A stretch of DNA of 64,000 nt from Siphonodentalium dalli (lineage: Eukaryota; Mollusca; Scaphopoda; Gadilida; Siphonodentaliidae). The notes below the pieces were generated by a model. It worked only from the letters and a program-made list of their open reading frames with translations, had not been told where the DNA came from and did no database searches. Positions within the stretch are counted from its first letter, which is position 1, and each line of letters opens with the position of its first letter. The stretch is from contig CP136063.1 of the NCBI GenBank assembly GCA_032622095.1, positions 185,607,956-185,671,955 of the forward strand, given 5' to 3'. The position numbers and the translations under genes are program-made. Of this stretch, positions 22,201 to 32,382 are shown piece after piece.

Positions 22201-25200
22201 GCAGACAGCAGACAGGTACACTATTATGTATATACTATATGTCAATGACAATGTTGATATGTTGAATTCTCCATCAATCTCAGCCTGTAATGGGAAAAAT
22301 ACAATAATGTCCTAAATAATCGACTCCTTAACCACAGCAGAATTATGGGTAACTTTTCATGATTTAGTCGGAAATATGGCTTGTTGCATTCACCGGAAAG
22401 CTCTAACAAGCCATATTTCCGACTAAATCCTGAAAAGTTACCCATAATTCTGCTGTGGTTAAGGAGTCGATTATATTGGGCATTACAGTACTTACATGTA
22501 TACAAAACAGGTCATGAAGGTAGAACTGTTGATACCTTGACTTTCACTTTTGACATGCCAGGTTTTCACTTTTGAGCTCAAAATGCTCCCATCTTCACAA
22601 TGGATGTGCATGGTTTGGTATGATCCACTTTTGGGTTGTTAAACTGGATTTGGCATAAAAAATCTGATTTCCAATGACAAAAAGTATAATTTATAGCAAC
22701 ATTTGTTTCACTATATACTGCAACGTTTTCAAATTTAATAAATTTTAGACTGGAAAAACTAATTATCAGTGCGCAAAAACTTGGAAATATAATTATCAAC
22801 AAGGTGAGTTCAGGCTGTTGTACTATGCAATACCAGGTATGTTAGGCCGAAACAAAATATATCTCTGTTTCTGATAAAATTGGGAAAGTTTTCCCCGACA
22901 GGCAGGCAGGGTTTTTTTTTTAGTCGTAAGGCGACACCAATTTTTAAGTCTGGTTTACGAACACCTCCTACAACTTTTTTTCTATTTCATGAAAAAAAAT
23001 AAAACTTTTTTCTCCCAAATTTTTTTTACACGCATACTGATTTTCATCTGCTGTCGCATCTGGTTCTGCTTATGATCATTTACAGATCCATATTTTCATT
23101 TTTCATGTATTTCATGACAAGAAATGTCTTGTTTGGTTCAGAATTTCATTCAAAAACATTTTTGTAAAATTTATGTAAAATTCCACGATTTACTTGATAT
23201 AAATTGGGGGGACAATTTTTTTTTATTTTTTTTTTCCCTCCTGCATCTACTTTTTTCTCCCCACATGTTCGTAAACCAGACTTAAAAATTGGTGTCGCCT
23301 AACCAATATAATAGTGTTGTTATGGTCCCATGGAATATGGTAGATCTATGTGCATTGAAAATAAGCCAAGCATGAAGCATTGGATAAAAGCATGTTGTCC
23401 CTTGAATTCATTCTCTATGCAGTAAGATCTCAACCAACGTAAAGCTTAATAACCTACTTATTTTTGCTTTTGGAAAAATATAACTATTCACATTGACACT
23501 CTAAGAGTTAACTGTAGAGACTAGCTTTCTGGAGAAAATTGGAGAAAAAAATTGAGGCAGGCAAGAAAATCTCAGCCAGGCAGGGTATGAGAAACAAAAT
23601 GTTTTTTATTTTTGGCTTAACTTACCAACAAACCCCTTAATCTGTTATGCCAAATCAGCAAAAATGTAGAAAAATCCTCCTGGCTGCTGACTGTTTCTAA
23701 ATTCTGTGTCTGATGAAAGTCTGCCAGCTTTTCTTGATACCTCCATAACTTGACCAGCAGTGTTCCTGTGGTAGACACATTCAAGAATCCAATTTAATCC
23801 TTTCTACAGTAATGCCCTAAATAAACAACTCCTTAACCACAGCAGAATTGTGAGAGCTTTCCGATGAATGGCAACAAGCCATATTTCTGACTAAATCCTG
23901 AAAAATTACCCATAACTCTGCTGTGGTTAAGGACTAGGAGTCGATTATTTAGGGCATTACTGTATATTAATCATTGATGAGAAGTTCCCAAATGTCATTA
24001 TTGAACTTATGATATGAATATTTCCCACCAAAGAATATGAGTCCTACTACACTTGTATTATCTGTTCTCTGATTTTATTACCTGAACATCCCTTCAGATG
24101 AATAATAGAACATTGGAATGTATAGTTTTATAACTGGGTGGAAGAATTCATTTAGTAGAGGAATGGTTAATAAGCTAAACATGGTGCATCTAATATACAA
24201 CTACATTGTGCTGAACCTACAACAGGATCAGCAAGCCTGGATAGAGTAATGTCCTAAATAATCGACTATCGAAATATGGCTTGTTGCCATTCATCGGAAA
24301 GCTCTCACATATTTCCGACTAAATCCTGAAAAATTCTGCTGTGGTTAAGGAGTCAATTATTTAGGGCATTACTGTATAATGTGTCTGACATTTGCAGAAT
24401 GAGGTCCCCAGAAGTGAATTTAGTGAGGACCAAATTCACCATCTGGGGACCTTATTCTGCTTAGGCCTCATCTTCTTGGATATGTCTATAGTCTCAAATT
24501 AATATTATGTTTTAGATACCTGTTCCCTTCTGCTCTGTTCCGACCCTATTTTTTCTTCAAATAGTAATAGCGAAAAAGAAAAAAAAATTGTTTGTTTAGG
24601 AATAACTAATCCCTTCAGATGAATAATAGAACATTGGAATGTATAGTTTTATAACTGGGTGGAAGAATTCATTTAGTAGAGGAATGGTTAATAAGCTAAA
24701 CATGGTGCATCTAATATACAACTACATTGTGCTGAACCTACAACAGGATCAGCAAGCCTGGATAGAGTAATGTCCTAAATAATCGACTATCGAAATATGG
24801 CTTGTTGCCATTCATCGGAAAGCTCTCACATATTTCCGACTAAATCCTGAAAAATTCTGCTGTGGTTAAGGAGTCAATTATTTAGGGCATTACTGTATAA
24901 TGTGTCTGACATTTGCAGAATGAGGTCCCCAGAAGTGAATTTAGTGAGGACCAAATTCACCATCTGGGGACCTTATTCTGCTTAGGCCTCATCTTCTTGG
25001 ATATGTCTATAGTCTCAAATTAATATTATGTTTTAGATACCTGTTCCCTTCTGCTCTGTTCCGACCCTATTTTTTTTCAAATAGTAATAGCGAAAAAGAA
25101 AAAATAATTGTTTGTTTAGGAATAACTAATCAATCACTAACCAATGCTTAATAAAAAATGTTGAAGTGAAAATTTCATCTGGATAACACATTTACATACC

Positions 25201-28200
25201 ATGCACTTTCTTAAAAATAATCAATGTAGCGAAGAGGAGCAAACAGCATATTGTAAACAGTCGTAACAAGTCCTTCCGAGACAAACGCATGCTATCCATT
25301 TGTGGCCACATTGTGATGCCTCCACCAATATTCAGTCTGTCTGCCTGTTCCTTAACATCTTCGTGTTTCTGAATCAGTATCTGTTGCTTCTCCATTATTG
25401 GACGGCCTGAGAAAGAGGTTTTAAGTTCCATAACATCTGATTCTAAAATGTATCTGCCAACATTCAAATTTTACAGGAGACACAAAAAACTATTTATCTC
25501 TGGAAATAGAATTGGTATCTGCCGATGTCTTTTCACAATAATCCTTTTTGCCTATATAATAGCGGGAAATTCCCGAAGCATAGATCTTCATATGTATCTC
25601 TTAGAAGCCACAGTGAAATACGATTTTGTTATTTCACTGTAGGTTTCAATATAATTCACTGTAGCCTGCTGGTGGTTTACAGGAGCTAAAAATTTGAAGA
25701 CAAATTCTATAACCGTGCTTTACAGTAAATTGTCTGCAAACTTATCGCTTATAACCCATAACCTTATTCGAAACAGGAGTTATTTCTTATAATTTAATCT
25801 TTCATGTCACGGAAGAACCACCACAAGTGGAAGGCAGAACTAGGTAAAACAAGCGAATAGCTTTCCGAAGAAAATCACAGGATTTATATATTTTGATTGT
25901 GGTGACACAGAGACTTGTTAGTTTCGATTCTGTGTTTCGTTTCTTTGTATGATTCTTGCTGCGTTATCTAGGTAATTGTGCACTTAGTATTAGTAGGAAG
26001 TATTCTTCTCAAGTGTTGTTCAATTGGTGTACTATTAAAAGTAAAAATGCCGCATAGCTTAGCAACTTAATAAGGTGTATATAATAAAAAGAATACATGT
26101 ACCTACAGTTTTTTGTTTGAATACATGAAACATCTCATTCGTGTCTTGAAAGAAATATCAAATTTTCACGGAGCGGCCACGAGTGAAAATTTGATATTTC
26201 TTTCCAGTCACGAATGAGATATTTCGGTATTTAAAAAAAAACTGTAGATCAGTATTCTCTATATATCACAGTTGTTATAACATATATACTTTCATGTTTA
26301 CACATCTCCCAGTTGATGAGAAAAATGTGATTTTATGGGGTTATACGACATTATGATTTTAAAAGTAAACAAGAGCACGCCGTCGGGGCATGGCATTATA
26401 CACCCGTTTCTGGAGTAGAGTGGGGCAAGGTTTACTTCATTTGTTTGAAACCTTTGACTTAATATGAACTAAAAACAAAAATAAAACACAATAATGTGGA
26501 AACCGCATATCAGGTAAAATCTAAGTCGAAAAAGGGTCATAACTCAGTCAAAATCATGCAGACGAAACCCATATTCGAACTTGATCTGTATTTTGGGGTG
26601 GTAAACTAATATACCAAATTTGGTTCAGTTCACTTGATTCAATCTAAAGTTATCATCCGGAAACCGCAAATCAGGTAAAATCTAAGTCGAAAAAGGGGCA
26701 TAACTCAGTCAAAATCATGCGGACGAAACCGATATTAGAACTTGATCTGTATTTTGTTGTGGTAAACTAAATAAAACACAATAATGTGGAAACCGCCATG
26801 TACCTTTCCGAAATCACAACACACCACACCGTTATCCCCCTAATTAATATTACAATTGTTCTTATAGTTTGAGGATATATAATTTCAAATAGAAATCCAT
26901 CGATCTATTAATTGTTTTCATATATTTAATTGGGAACGTAAATTATTGGAATCCTTTATATACCTTATTGAAGAAACACCCTCTATCGATCATGCACACA
27001 AAAATTAATGAGATCCTTCATTTGTAATTTTAATGCATACAAATATTCATGGTTATCACTTTGCATCGGTATATATTTATTCATTTAGAGAATTGTCCAA
27101 ATGTGTTTTGGTATATATGCTCCAATGATTATAGAAGGAAATATTATAGTTCAAATATAACTGTAGTCAACGATTTTTAGAATTATGCGGCGGAAAATAA
27201 AACACATATATACGTCGGCCTATTTGACACACTAAGAAATTTAACATTTTATTAAGTATATTTTGGAGCGCAAATCATGTTCTGTTTTTTCATCCTATGC
27301 GCTTGCTTCATGATCACATGCATACCCATTTTAATGTTTGTTGCCAAACATATTCTTCCCTTCAATTCTCTACATATACGTATACTGATGGCATGTCTCA
27401 AGAAATGAAACATGGTGTAAACCAATCTTGTAGCCTCAAAATAAACCCAATACTCACCAGCTGGTATCGGTCATAATAGTCAGCACAGAAGTGATACAAA
27501 ATGGTTACTAGTAGCTTTTTACCAAAATATTACGGCTAGCGAGAAACGCTCTTTATGTGTAAGTGTTCAACTCGATCTGTGTTGTTTTCTCTTGGCTTAG
27601 AATTTGCAGTCATGCATTGTATATAATGAATCAAGGAGTTATCTTTAATGTTCAGTTTTATATAACCTGTACCCTAATTAAATTAATTAGGGAGATTTTT
27701 TGTTTACCTTGAAGTATAAACTGATCTACATGTACCTCGCCCCCTCACATAATAAATTATCTGTTTTAGTCAAGTATTAAACAATATTTAGACTTTACAA
27801 ATGAACGCGTCGATGGTGTACAAATTCATGATGGGTGGATAAGAAGACAGTCTGTCCATTCTATTGCACCCAGTTGGTGGTAATTAGTGTGATGTAGTTT
27901 TTTTCCAGAAATGATACCCGGGACAAGTGATACCTAATTCCGAGTCCAGTGATACCCGAGACAAGTGATACCCAATTCCGAGTCCAGCGATACCCGAGAC
28001 AATTGATACCCAATTCCGAGTCCAGTGATAACCGAGACAAGTGATACCCAATTCTGAGTCCAGTGATACCCGAGACAAGTGATACCCAATTCCGAGTCCA
28101 TTGGTACCAAGACAAGTGATACCCAATTCCGAGTCAAATGTTCTAATTAGGATAATATGATACTCAATACATAAACATTTGACAAGAGAAATTATTATTG

Positions 28201-28840
28201 CACTTAATTAAAAGGTATCAGTTGACTCGAAAAGAAGGTATCAGTTGACTCAAGATTAGGTATCACTTGACTTTTTTCGTTGAGTATCAGTTGGTTTGGG
28301 TATCAATTGTCCTGCACCCTTTTCGTGGCTTTTTCGTTCGTGGCATTTTCATTTTAGATAACCTCCAGGCAAACTGAAAGGTCGTCGCCTCAAATTTGCA
28401 GGCCTGTAATAGCAATGGAAATTTTCTCAGAAAGTTACCAAAGTCAGACACACCTTTTAAAAAGTCAGACAGCCTCTTATTTATACCTGACATGAGTACT
28501 AATAAAGTTTATTAGCTTACAACACACCAGTGGAGGGACTCATTTCACTTTAAAACATACTTTATACCCTGTTATATATACCTGGAGTTTCTCTTAATTT
28601 GACAAGCATTGGGCTGGTTTTTTCATCACCCGGTGTGTTATCATCCCACTTGTTTTCCAGTCTCTTTCTCAAAATGTGGAGCCCTTTCTGTACAGGCGAG
28701 TCATGACCAGCAGCACCTGAGAACACATCTGGAGTCGTCTGCACTGTTCCAATGTTCTTTTTCAATAATCTGGTCCTCAACTCTGCTTGTAGGGAGCCAC
28801 TGTGCGTCAGACTTGACATCTCCTTGAACAATTGACAAAA
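16014..28840 (-). CDS. Unrecognised multi-pass membrane protein, six exons
   Basis: Minus-strand exons 28840-28582, 25442-25200, 23765-23626, 22284-22130, 18101-17792 and 16277-16014 join in phase with GT-AG junctions to a TGA stop, giving about 456 residues from the first visible exon. The N-terminal third is hydrophilic, with no signal peptide. Membrane segments are predicted near residues 148-162 (LFTICCLLLFATLII), 231-249, 267-289, 341-360 and 410-437. A stretch likely to form a coiled coil (about 172-195) follows the first. I do not recognise the family. The first exon starts at an acceptor-like AG, so a 5' exon may be missing; its first ATG is 28819-28817. The first segment with the charged KDLLR before it suggests an internal anchor. 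Residues 330-369 fall inside a transposon-like element. Confidence 0.82.
16350..16793. mobile_element. Family C compound palindrome
   Basis: AAGCCTGCAAATAGTGTGTC at the left is inverted at the right (GCACACTATTTGCAGGCTTG). Inside are two hairpins with GCAGAATGAGGTCCC-type arms. It lies 70-odd bases upstream of the last exon of the membrane-protein gene, in its final intron. Confidence 0.8.
16794..17647. repeat. Intronic dispersed-repeat tract
   Basis: Three diverged units repeat phrases like GACCTAAAAATGTAGAAATAAAAGC and GGGGAATAACTCCACA. The tract ends with GGACGGATGACGGATGGACG and AGGGGGTATAAAAATCACCC, a style seen in other dispersed repeats here. Confidence 0.6.
17532..17603 (-). tRNA. 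tRNA-Thr(AGU)-like sequence, probably a pseudogene
   Basis: On the minus strand, an anticodon stem-loop CCAGTTTAGTAAACTGG (anticodon AGT), a perfect T-arm GAGGGTTCGAATCCCTC with consensus B box, and a 3' acceptor strand AGGAGCC are intact. The 5' half (GAGGTTTGTGTTATAGATGC) pairs poorly with the acceptor strand and lacks a normal D-arm. It is most likely a decayed tRNA copy or the head of a tRNA-derived short interspersed element. It lies in an intron of the membrane-protein gene. Confidence 0.55.
17648..17911. mobile_element. Family D element overlapping a coding exon
   Basis: TTAA lies at 17648-17651 and 17908-17911. Inverted ends are TTAACCCTTTATATACTAAT and TTAACCATTTCTATACTAAA. An inner hairpin has GTTCAGATAGTAAGTTCAAT arms. 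Relatives at 49737-49945, 41823-42028, 23968-24170 and 52388-53521 share the order of motifs across the full length. Positions 17911-17792 coincide with the 3' part of an exon of the membrane-protein gene. Confidence 0.85.
17792..18101 (-). CDS. Membrane protein, fifth visible exon, transposon-overlapping 3' end
   Basis: The acceptor is TTCTTGTTCTGTAG and the donor CAAAAG|GTAAAT. With TG from the previous exon it opens with tryptophan, then VCLLTVTGCWTAMMAYTLLC (a membrane segment), a hydrophilic loop containing RIERQIEAIVIKYNE, and NSSGEPEAILLDQLS. From codon 64 on, the sequence lies inside the family D element: 40 in-frame codons, a hydrophobic VIGVYIGKYYFSFGWVFMI stretch, and the donor itself. 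In two relatives the corresponding frame meets stops (TTATAA and TTTTGA). Confidence 0.78.
18500..18640. repeat. Dispersed-repeat fragment
   Basis: GGCAAAAATGGGCCCACCAAAC and TGACCTGTATCTGCATATTG match phrases in 21780-22080 and 26520-26780. It is intronic. Confidence 0.5.
18690..21640. repeat. 18-copy tandem array, ~162-bp unit
   Basis: The marker TCGTTCCCATCTACATGT recurs, with small changes, about every 160 bases: first near 18801 and last near 21550, 18 copies. Each unit holds AAATCCAAGATGGC, a GC-rich GCTGGCGGCCATG near-palindrome, TTGGCCGAA, ATGACAAATTT and GACCTGTAGCCCGCGCC. Some non-adjacent units are near-identical (for example those starting at about 20840 and 21000), which suggests homogenisation. 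It lies in one intron of the membrane-protein gene. Confidence 0.9.
21641..22120. repeat. Dispersed repeat flanking the tandem array
   Basis: It starts with GACGGACACACGGACGCC and continues with three units that contain ATCCGGAAACC. Related to 14257-14830, 26367-26800 and 49999-50276. The array may have expanded inside such an element. Confidence 0.6.
22130..22284 (-). CDS. Membrane protein, fourth visible exon
   Basis: The acceptor is TTCCCATTACAG and the donor AAATG|GTGAGT. It encodes AEIDGEFNISTLSLTYS, then a long hydrophobic segment IYIIVYLSAVCILLLYLID, then KSKLSPRRIKK. NIS is a possible glycosylation site if that side is lumenal. The basic end after the segment would favour a cytosolic location. 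Confidence 0.88.
22300..22492. mobile_element. Family B palindromic element, full length
   Basis: Arms run from CCTAAATAATCGACTCCTTA through TGGGTAA and inverse, with AATATGGCTTGTTGC in the middle. A leading ACA(A/G)TAATG and trailing CATTACAGTA fit ends of the TACAGTAATGCCC type with a possible TA target. It lies 16 bases from the exon above. Confidence 0.85.
22927..23302. mobile_element. 376-bp inverted-repeat element (GGCGACACC ends)
   Basis: AGGCGACACCAATTTTTAAG at the left is inverted at the right (CTTAAAAATTGGTGTCGCCT), extending inward through GTCTGGTTTACGAACA. The interior is T-rich. It is intronic and non-coding. Confidence 0.85.
23626..23765 (-). CDS. Membrane protein, third visible exon
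   Basis: The acceptor is GTCTACCACAG and the donor TTGTTG|GTAAGT. It encodes 46 codons beginning TLLVKLWRYQEKLADFHQTQ and ending IWHNRLRGLL, a heptad-like amphipathic segment. Phase 1 entry and phase 0 exit match its neighbours. Confidence 0.86.
23808..23972. mobile_element. Family B element
   Basis: ACAGTAATGCCCTAAATAAA at the left and AGGGCATTACTGTA at the right. The left arm is shortened after GCAGAATTGTG. Confidence 0.8.
23968..24170. mobile_element. Family D element
   Basis: It runs from TTAATCATTGATGAGAAG to TTTAGTAGAGGAATGGTTAA. The interior carries TTACCTGAACATCCCTTCAG, the family D counterpart of exon sequence at 17792-17911. Confidence 0.75.
24090..25130. repeat. Near-perfect 521-bp tandem duplication
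   Basis: Copy 1 starts at 24090 (CCCTTCAGATGAATAATAG) and copy 2 at 24611 with the same sequence. Both contain part of a family D element, a family B element and a family C element, and end GAAAAAGAAAAAA-ATTGTTTGTTTAGG. Only a few differences are seen, mostly in T or A runs. It lies in an intron. Confidence 0.9.
25200..25442 (-). CDS. Membrane protein, second visible exon
   Basis: The acceptor is ATACATTTTAG (weak pyrimidine tract) and the donor GTGCATG|GTATGT. It encodes 80 complete codons: SDVMELKTSFSGRPI, the heptad-like EKQQILIQKHEDVKEQ, and the first membrane segment LFTICCLLLFATLII followed by FKKVH. Confidence 0.85.
25443..26100. other. AT-rich intronic stretch
   Basis: No gene or repeat family is recognised in these bases. 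Confidence 0.5.
26104..26246. mobile_element. 143-bp palindromic element, TA-bounded
   Basis: TACAGTTTTTTGTTTGAATA at the left is inverted at the right, and the arms stay paired through TCTCATTCGTG and GAAATATCAAATTTTCAC to a short central loop. The TACAGT ends suggest a Tc1/mariner-type miniature element. Confidence 0.75.
26367..26800. repeat. Family E dispersed repeat, about two units
   Basis: The left end CAAGAGCACGCCGTCGGGGC matches 49999. TCATCCGGAAACCGC and ATCAGGTAAAATCTAAGTCG repeat inside. Confidence 0.7.
26801..27911. other. AT-rich intronic stretch
   Basis: No exon, array or inverted repeat is supported here. Confidence 0.5.
27912..28135. repeat. 38-bp minisatellite, about six copies
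   Basis: The unit is GATACCCGAGACAAGTGATA followed by CCCAATTCCGAGTCCAGT. Since 38 is not a multiple of three, the array reads open in three frames as GLGIGYHLSRVSLDSEL-like peptides; these are artefacts. Looser GTATCA-GTTGACT repeats continue to about 28310. Confidence 0.9.
28582..28840 (-). CDS. Membrane protein, first visible exon
   Basis: The acceptor-like AGAATTACAG precedes TTTTGTCAATTG; the donor is CTCCAG|GTATAT. It encodes 86 codons, hydrophilic and basic: FCQLFKEMSSLTHSGSLQAE, then LLKKNIGTVQTTPDVFSGAA, and ending MLVKLRETP. If no upstream exon exists, the start would be ATG 28819-28817 (G at -3), giving a soluble N-terminal region on the cytosolic side. Confidence 0.75.
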
Positions 28841-28873
28841 CTGTAATTCTTTTCACTGAATTTATACCATACA

Positions 28874-28980
28874 GTAATGCCCTAAATAATCGACTCCTTA
28901 ACCACAGCAGAATTATGGGTAATTTTTCAGGATTTAGTTGGAAATATGGCTTGTTGCCATTCATCGGAAAGCTCTCAGTG
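28874..28980. mobile_element. Half copy of element family B
   Basis: It runs from AGTAATGCCCTAAATAATCG to CATCGGAAAGCTCTCA; the second arm is absent. It sits 34 bases upstream of the first visible exon of the membrane-protein gene. Confidence 0.75.
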
Positions 28981-29888
28981 ATAACTCTGAATTTCTTGAA
29001 TATTGGAATTTTGTTTATTTGACGATTTGTAGGCCTACATGTACATGTTTATATGAATATTACTTAACTTGTATTTAAATTTGTGCAGAATATGCCGGTA
29101 TCTCTTAAAACTGAGCGAAAAATAGTATGACTCAAAACAGTTTAGCGAGAAAACAGGGTTTGCGTATTACTAGTATATGTATACTGCAAAGTGACATTTG
29201 TGATACTAGAAGCCTATCAATGGTCATTGCGACAAATTTATAATTAATTTGATTTCATATCATAAATACCATAATCATTAGAGTAGTGAAAAAAACAAAT
29301 TCAGCTTATTCGCGCATCAAAATTATTATTTATAGCATGCAAATTTTAAACCGAGCGAAAAATAAGCTGTATCAATTTTTATATGAGTATGGTATTCTCA
29401 GTAAATAATCATTTCATGTCCTTCAAAAGCAATCAGAATGTATTTTTTTCAAGTATGGTTGAAAGATAATTTACGGAACAGTTTAGAGTGACTTGATCCC
29501 CTTATCCCAGATGCAAGCATGGAGGGAAATACCGATCGGTCTAATGAAGTGACCAATTTTGAATAGGGATTTCCATGCAAATCCCAGGGGCAAAAGTTAT
29601 GTGTGAATTAATTAAGCAGTTGTTCAGGAACCAAAGCAGGTATATATCATTGAACAGTCATACAATTTAACTGGCAGATGCGCTTGCTAAATTATAACTT
29701 TTCCTTTCAATTTATTTTTGAGAATTATTTGTATTGAATTATAACACTTATAATCAATATAAAATTCAAAAGTAAATACGCCAACATGGTGTTCCAATTT
29801 AACCGACCCACCAGATAATTATGCAATATTTTCAAAACAAAGTCACACCCAGAAATTTCTAACTTTTGCTCTGGAGATTTGCATGGTA
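28981..29888. other. Intergenic, no gene seen
   Basis: About 900 AT-rich bases without a supportable exon or repeat boundary. Confidence 0.5.
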
Positions 29889-29928
29889 AGGCCAAAACAA
29901 AAATGATGCGTGTTTCCCGTAACCCACG

Positions 29929-29978
<50 letters not shown>

Positions 29979-31199
29979 ACCCAAGTTCATTTTATTGGTT
30001 TTAAATAAAAAAAATCAATCTATAAACCGACCGACCGCACTGATAACCAAACTATGTATGCGTGGTTCCATTTTATCTGATTCACCTCGCGAGATAAATA
30101 ATATCTTTGATATATTTATATATTTTTCGCAAAACCACACTGTCACTCTATTAACGGAGTCAACTTTAATACGATCTGATGCAATACCGGAAGATCACTT
30201 GTTATTGTTCCTCTTCGCTGACCGGAAGCACGTGTTTTTGTTGATATTTACATTAAACATGGATGTTTTCCGCGGTTGATTCGAATCGAATCGAAACCGA
30301 ATCGAATCGATTCGAACAAGTTCATCTCAACAATGGCGGTCGCACATGGGTCGATTCAAAGTCTCTGGGTGAAAATGGAGACGTGTTCTCTTTAATATTT
30401 ACAAGCTGTATAACCACAGACTACTATCGATGCAATGAGGTTCCTCTTTCGATGTCCGGTTCTGAGTTATATCGTCCGGTTTGATAGCACAAAATACACT
30501 GTTTTCGAATGTCGTTCTCTTTCTCAAGAATTGACAGTTACTGAATCCGATTTTTGGCGCATCAATTAGAATGGTTTTTCGTCACAAGAACACAACATTG
30601 ATCGGATTGACAGATCACAATTTTACTGGGTACATACCCGGTACAAAATTCAGGATGTGTTGATAAAAATCTTATAAATGTTGTCTCACATTCAATTATG
30701 TGATTTTATCGCTCGTTTCATATATATAAAACCCAGAAATATCATTTACATCTAAATATTAACTCAAATAATAGTTATCTAACTTATCTTCCCCATAAAC
30801 ATGCAAGATTTGCGATCGAAAACTTGGAAAGTTTGTGCTGATTGTTAGCAAGTGCAGGGCTTTGTATTGTTTTCGCATGCATGTTAATCGCAATTTACAA
30901 CAGATATAAAACACAAAATGAAGCCCATGGAATGACTTTGCATGAACAGGATGTTGTATTGTGGTATGGTATTAAGATATATATATTACATATAGAATAC
31001 CTTTACTTTGTCCATAGTATGCACAATTTGAATTCCACATGCCATGCATGATTAACTAACTGATAAGCTACATACTATGATATACATGTAGAAACCAACA
31101 CTAACTAGTAATCAACAGAAAACCAACTTGCCACTTCAAATTTTCTGGTTACAAAACGTCCAACAGGACATCGAAAGTGGGCCTGTGATAACTACAAAT

Positions 31200-31395
31200 T
31201 TCCATTCATGGGGTGTAAGGTCCACTCATGGGGTGTTAGGTCCATTCATGGGGTGTTAGGTCAATTCATGGGGTGTAAGGTCCACTCATGGGGTGTTAGG
31301 TCCATTCATTGGGTGTTAGGTCTATCTATGGGGTGTAAGGTCCACTCATGGGGTGTTAGGTCCATTCATGGGGTGTTAGGTCCACTCATGAATAT
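31200..31395. repeat. 20-bp minisatellite, about ten copies
   Basis: The unit is GGTCCATTCATGGGGTGTTA with C/T and T/A variants arranged in a partly higher-order pattern. It lies inside the AGGCC-family element. Confidence 0.9.
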
Positions 31396-31494
31396 TCCCA
31401 GCTCAAAATTTTGCTTGGTTCAGGGGGTGTGAACTTCAGTTTGAAATAGGGGGTGCTGATATTTCCCAACAAAGGACCCTGAAGCCAACTAATA

Positions 31495-31680
31495 AATTAC
31501 TCATCTCTCCCCCGTGCCCCCTAAAATGTTAACTGTCAACTACAACTAATAAATTACTCATCTCTCCCCCGTGACCCCAACAACAACTCATCTCTCCACT
31601 GCGCCCCTTACAACAACTCATCTCTCCCCCGCGCCCCTACAACATTAATTCATCTCTCCCCCGTGCCATGCGGACATGTA
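31495..31680. repeat. CATCTCTCCCCCG tandem repeat
   Basis: AACTCATCTCTCCCCCGCG and near variants occur about five times at irregular spacing of roughly 30-60 bases. Confidence 0.8.
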
Positions 31681-32382
31681 AACTGTCTATACTGTTATCT
31701 GTTTTATATATTTCCCCTCAATATATCAGTTTTATCACCAATTTGTCGGTTGTTCTGGGTCATTGTATGGTATTTGATGGTGGTTAGGCATGGCCCACAC
31801 GAGACCGTAAAAAATAAAATAAAATGAAAAGCCTACCGCCCGCCCCTATTTTTTTTGGGCTCGTTACGGGAAACACGCATTCATTTTGTTTTGGCCTAAT
31901 GCCCATTCAAATTGCCCACTTGACCTCTCACTTGAGATCTATTGCCGGTTGACCCAGACCTGTAAAGACAAGGTTTCCGCTGTGGGTTAGGGGAATGGTA
32001 ACCATAGAATAGTCACTGGGGGAAATCTCAGTCAATCAACAAACTGCAAATATCTAATAGTAATCAGTTTTTTAAATTAGTCTATAATTTAAGCCAAGTT
32101 CTGAATATCTACGGAAATATACATGTAAAGAAGTCAAGGAATCGTAATTGAGTTTTATTTTTAACAATTTGAAGGGTTAAGTAATGTATGGGTTGTCATT
32201 GGGTCTGTATATAAACATTGATATTGTATGGGTACCATAAACTTTGCGACAAAAAGGCAAGTTAAATTCGCATGTAAAATATGTCTACTGACAATATTCG
32301 TGCCACCAATAAGGCAGAGGAAATTGTTAAAATTCACAATTTATTTCTATGTCTGACTTCACTACATTCATGACAACATAAG

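Larger units (their letters stand above)
29889..31897. mobile_element. 2.0-kb inverted-repeat element (AGGCC family) with a 49-C run
   Basis: AGGCCAAAACAAAAATGATG at the left, then CGTGTTTCCCGTAAC, is inverted at the right (GTTACGGGAAACACGCAT ... TTGTTTTGGCCT). The ends resemble those of 10145-12000, and both have CATTTTATTGG just inside the left end. An uninterrupted C run spans 29929-29977. Two minisatellites (31200-31395 and 31495-31680) lie in the right third. No transposase frame was found. Confidence 0.75.

Noticed and set aside
27861-28137. Three overlapping repeat-peptide frames
   Set aside because: They arise from the 38-bp minisatellite read in three frames.
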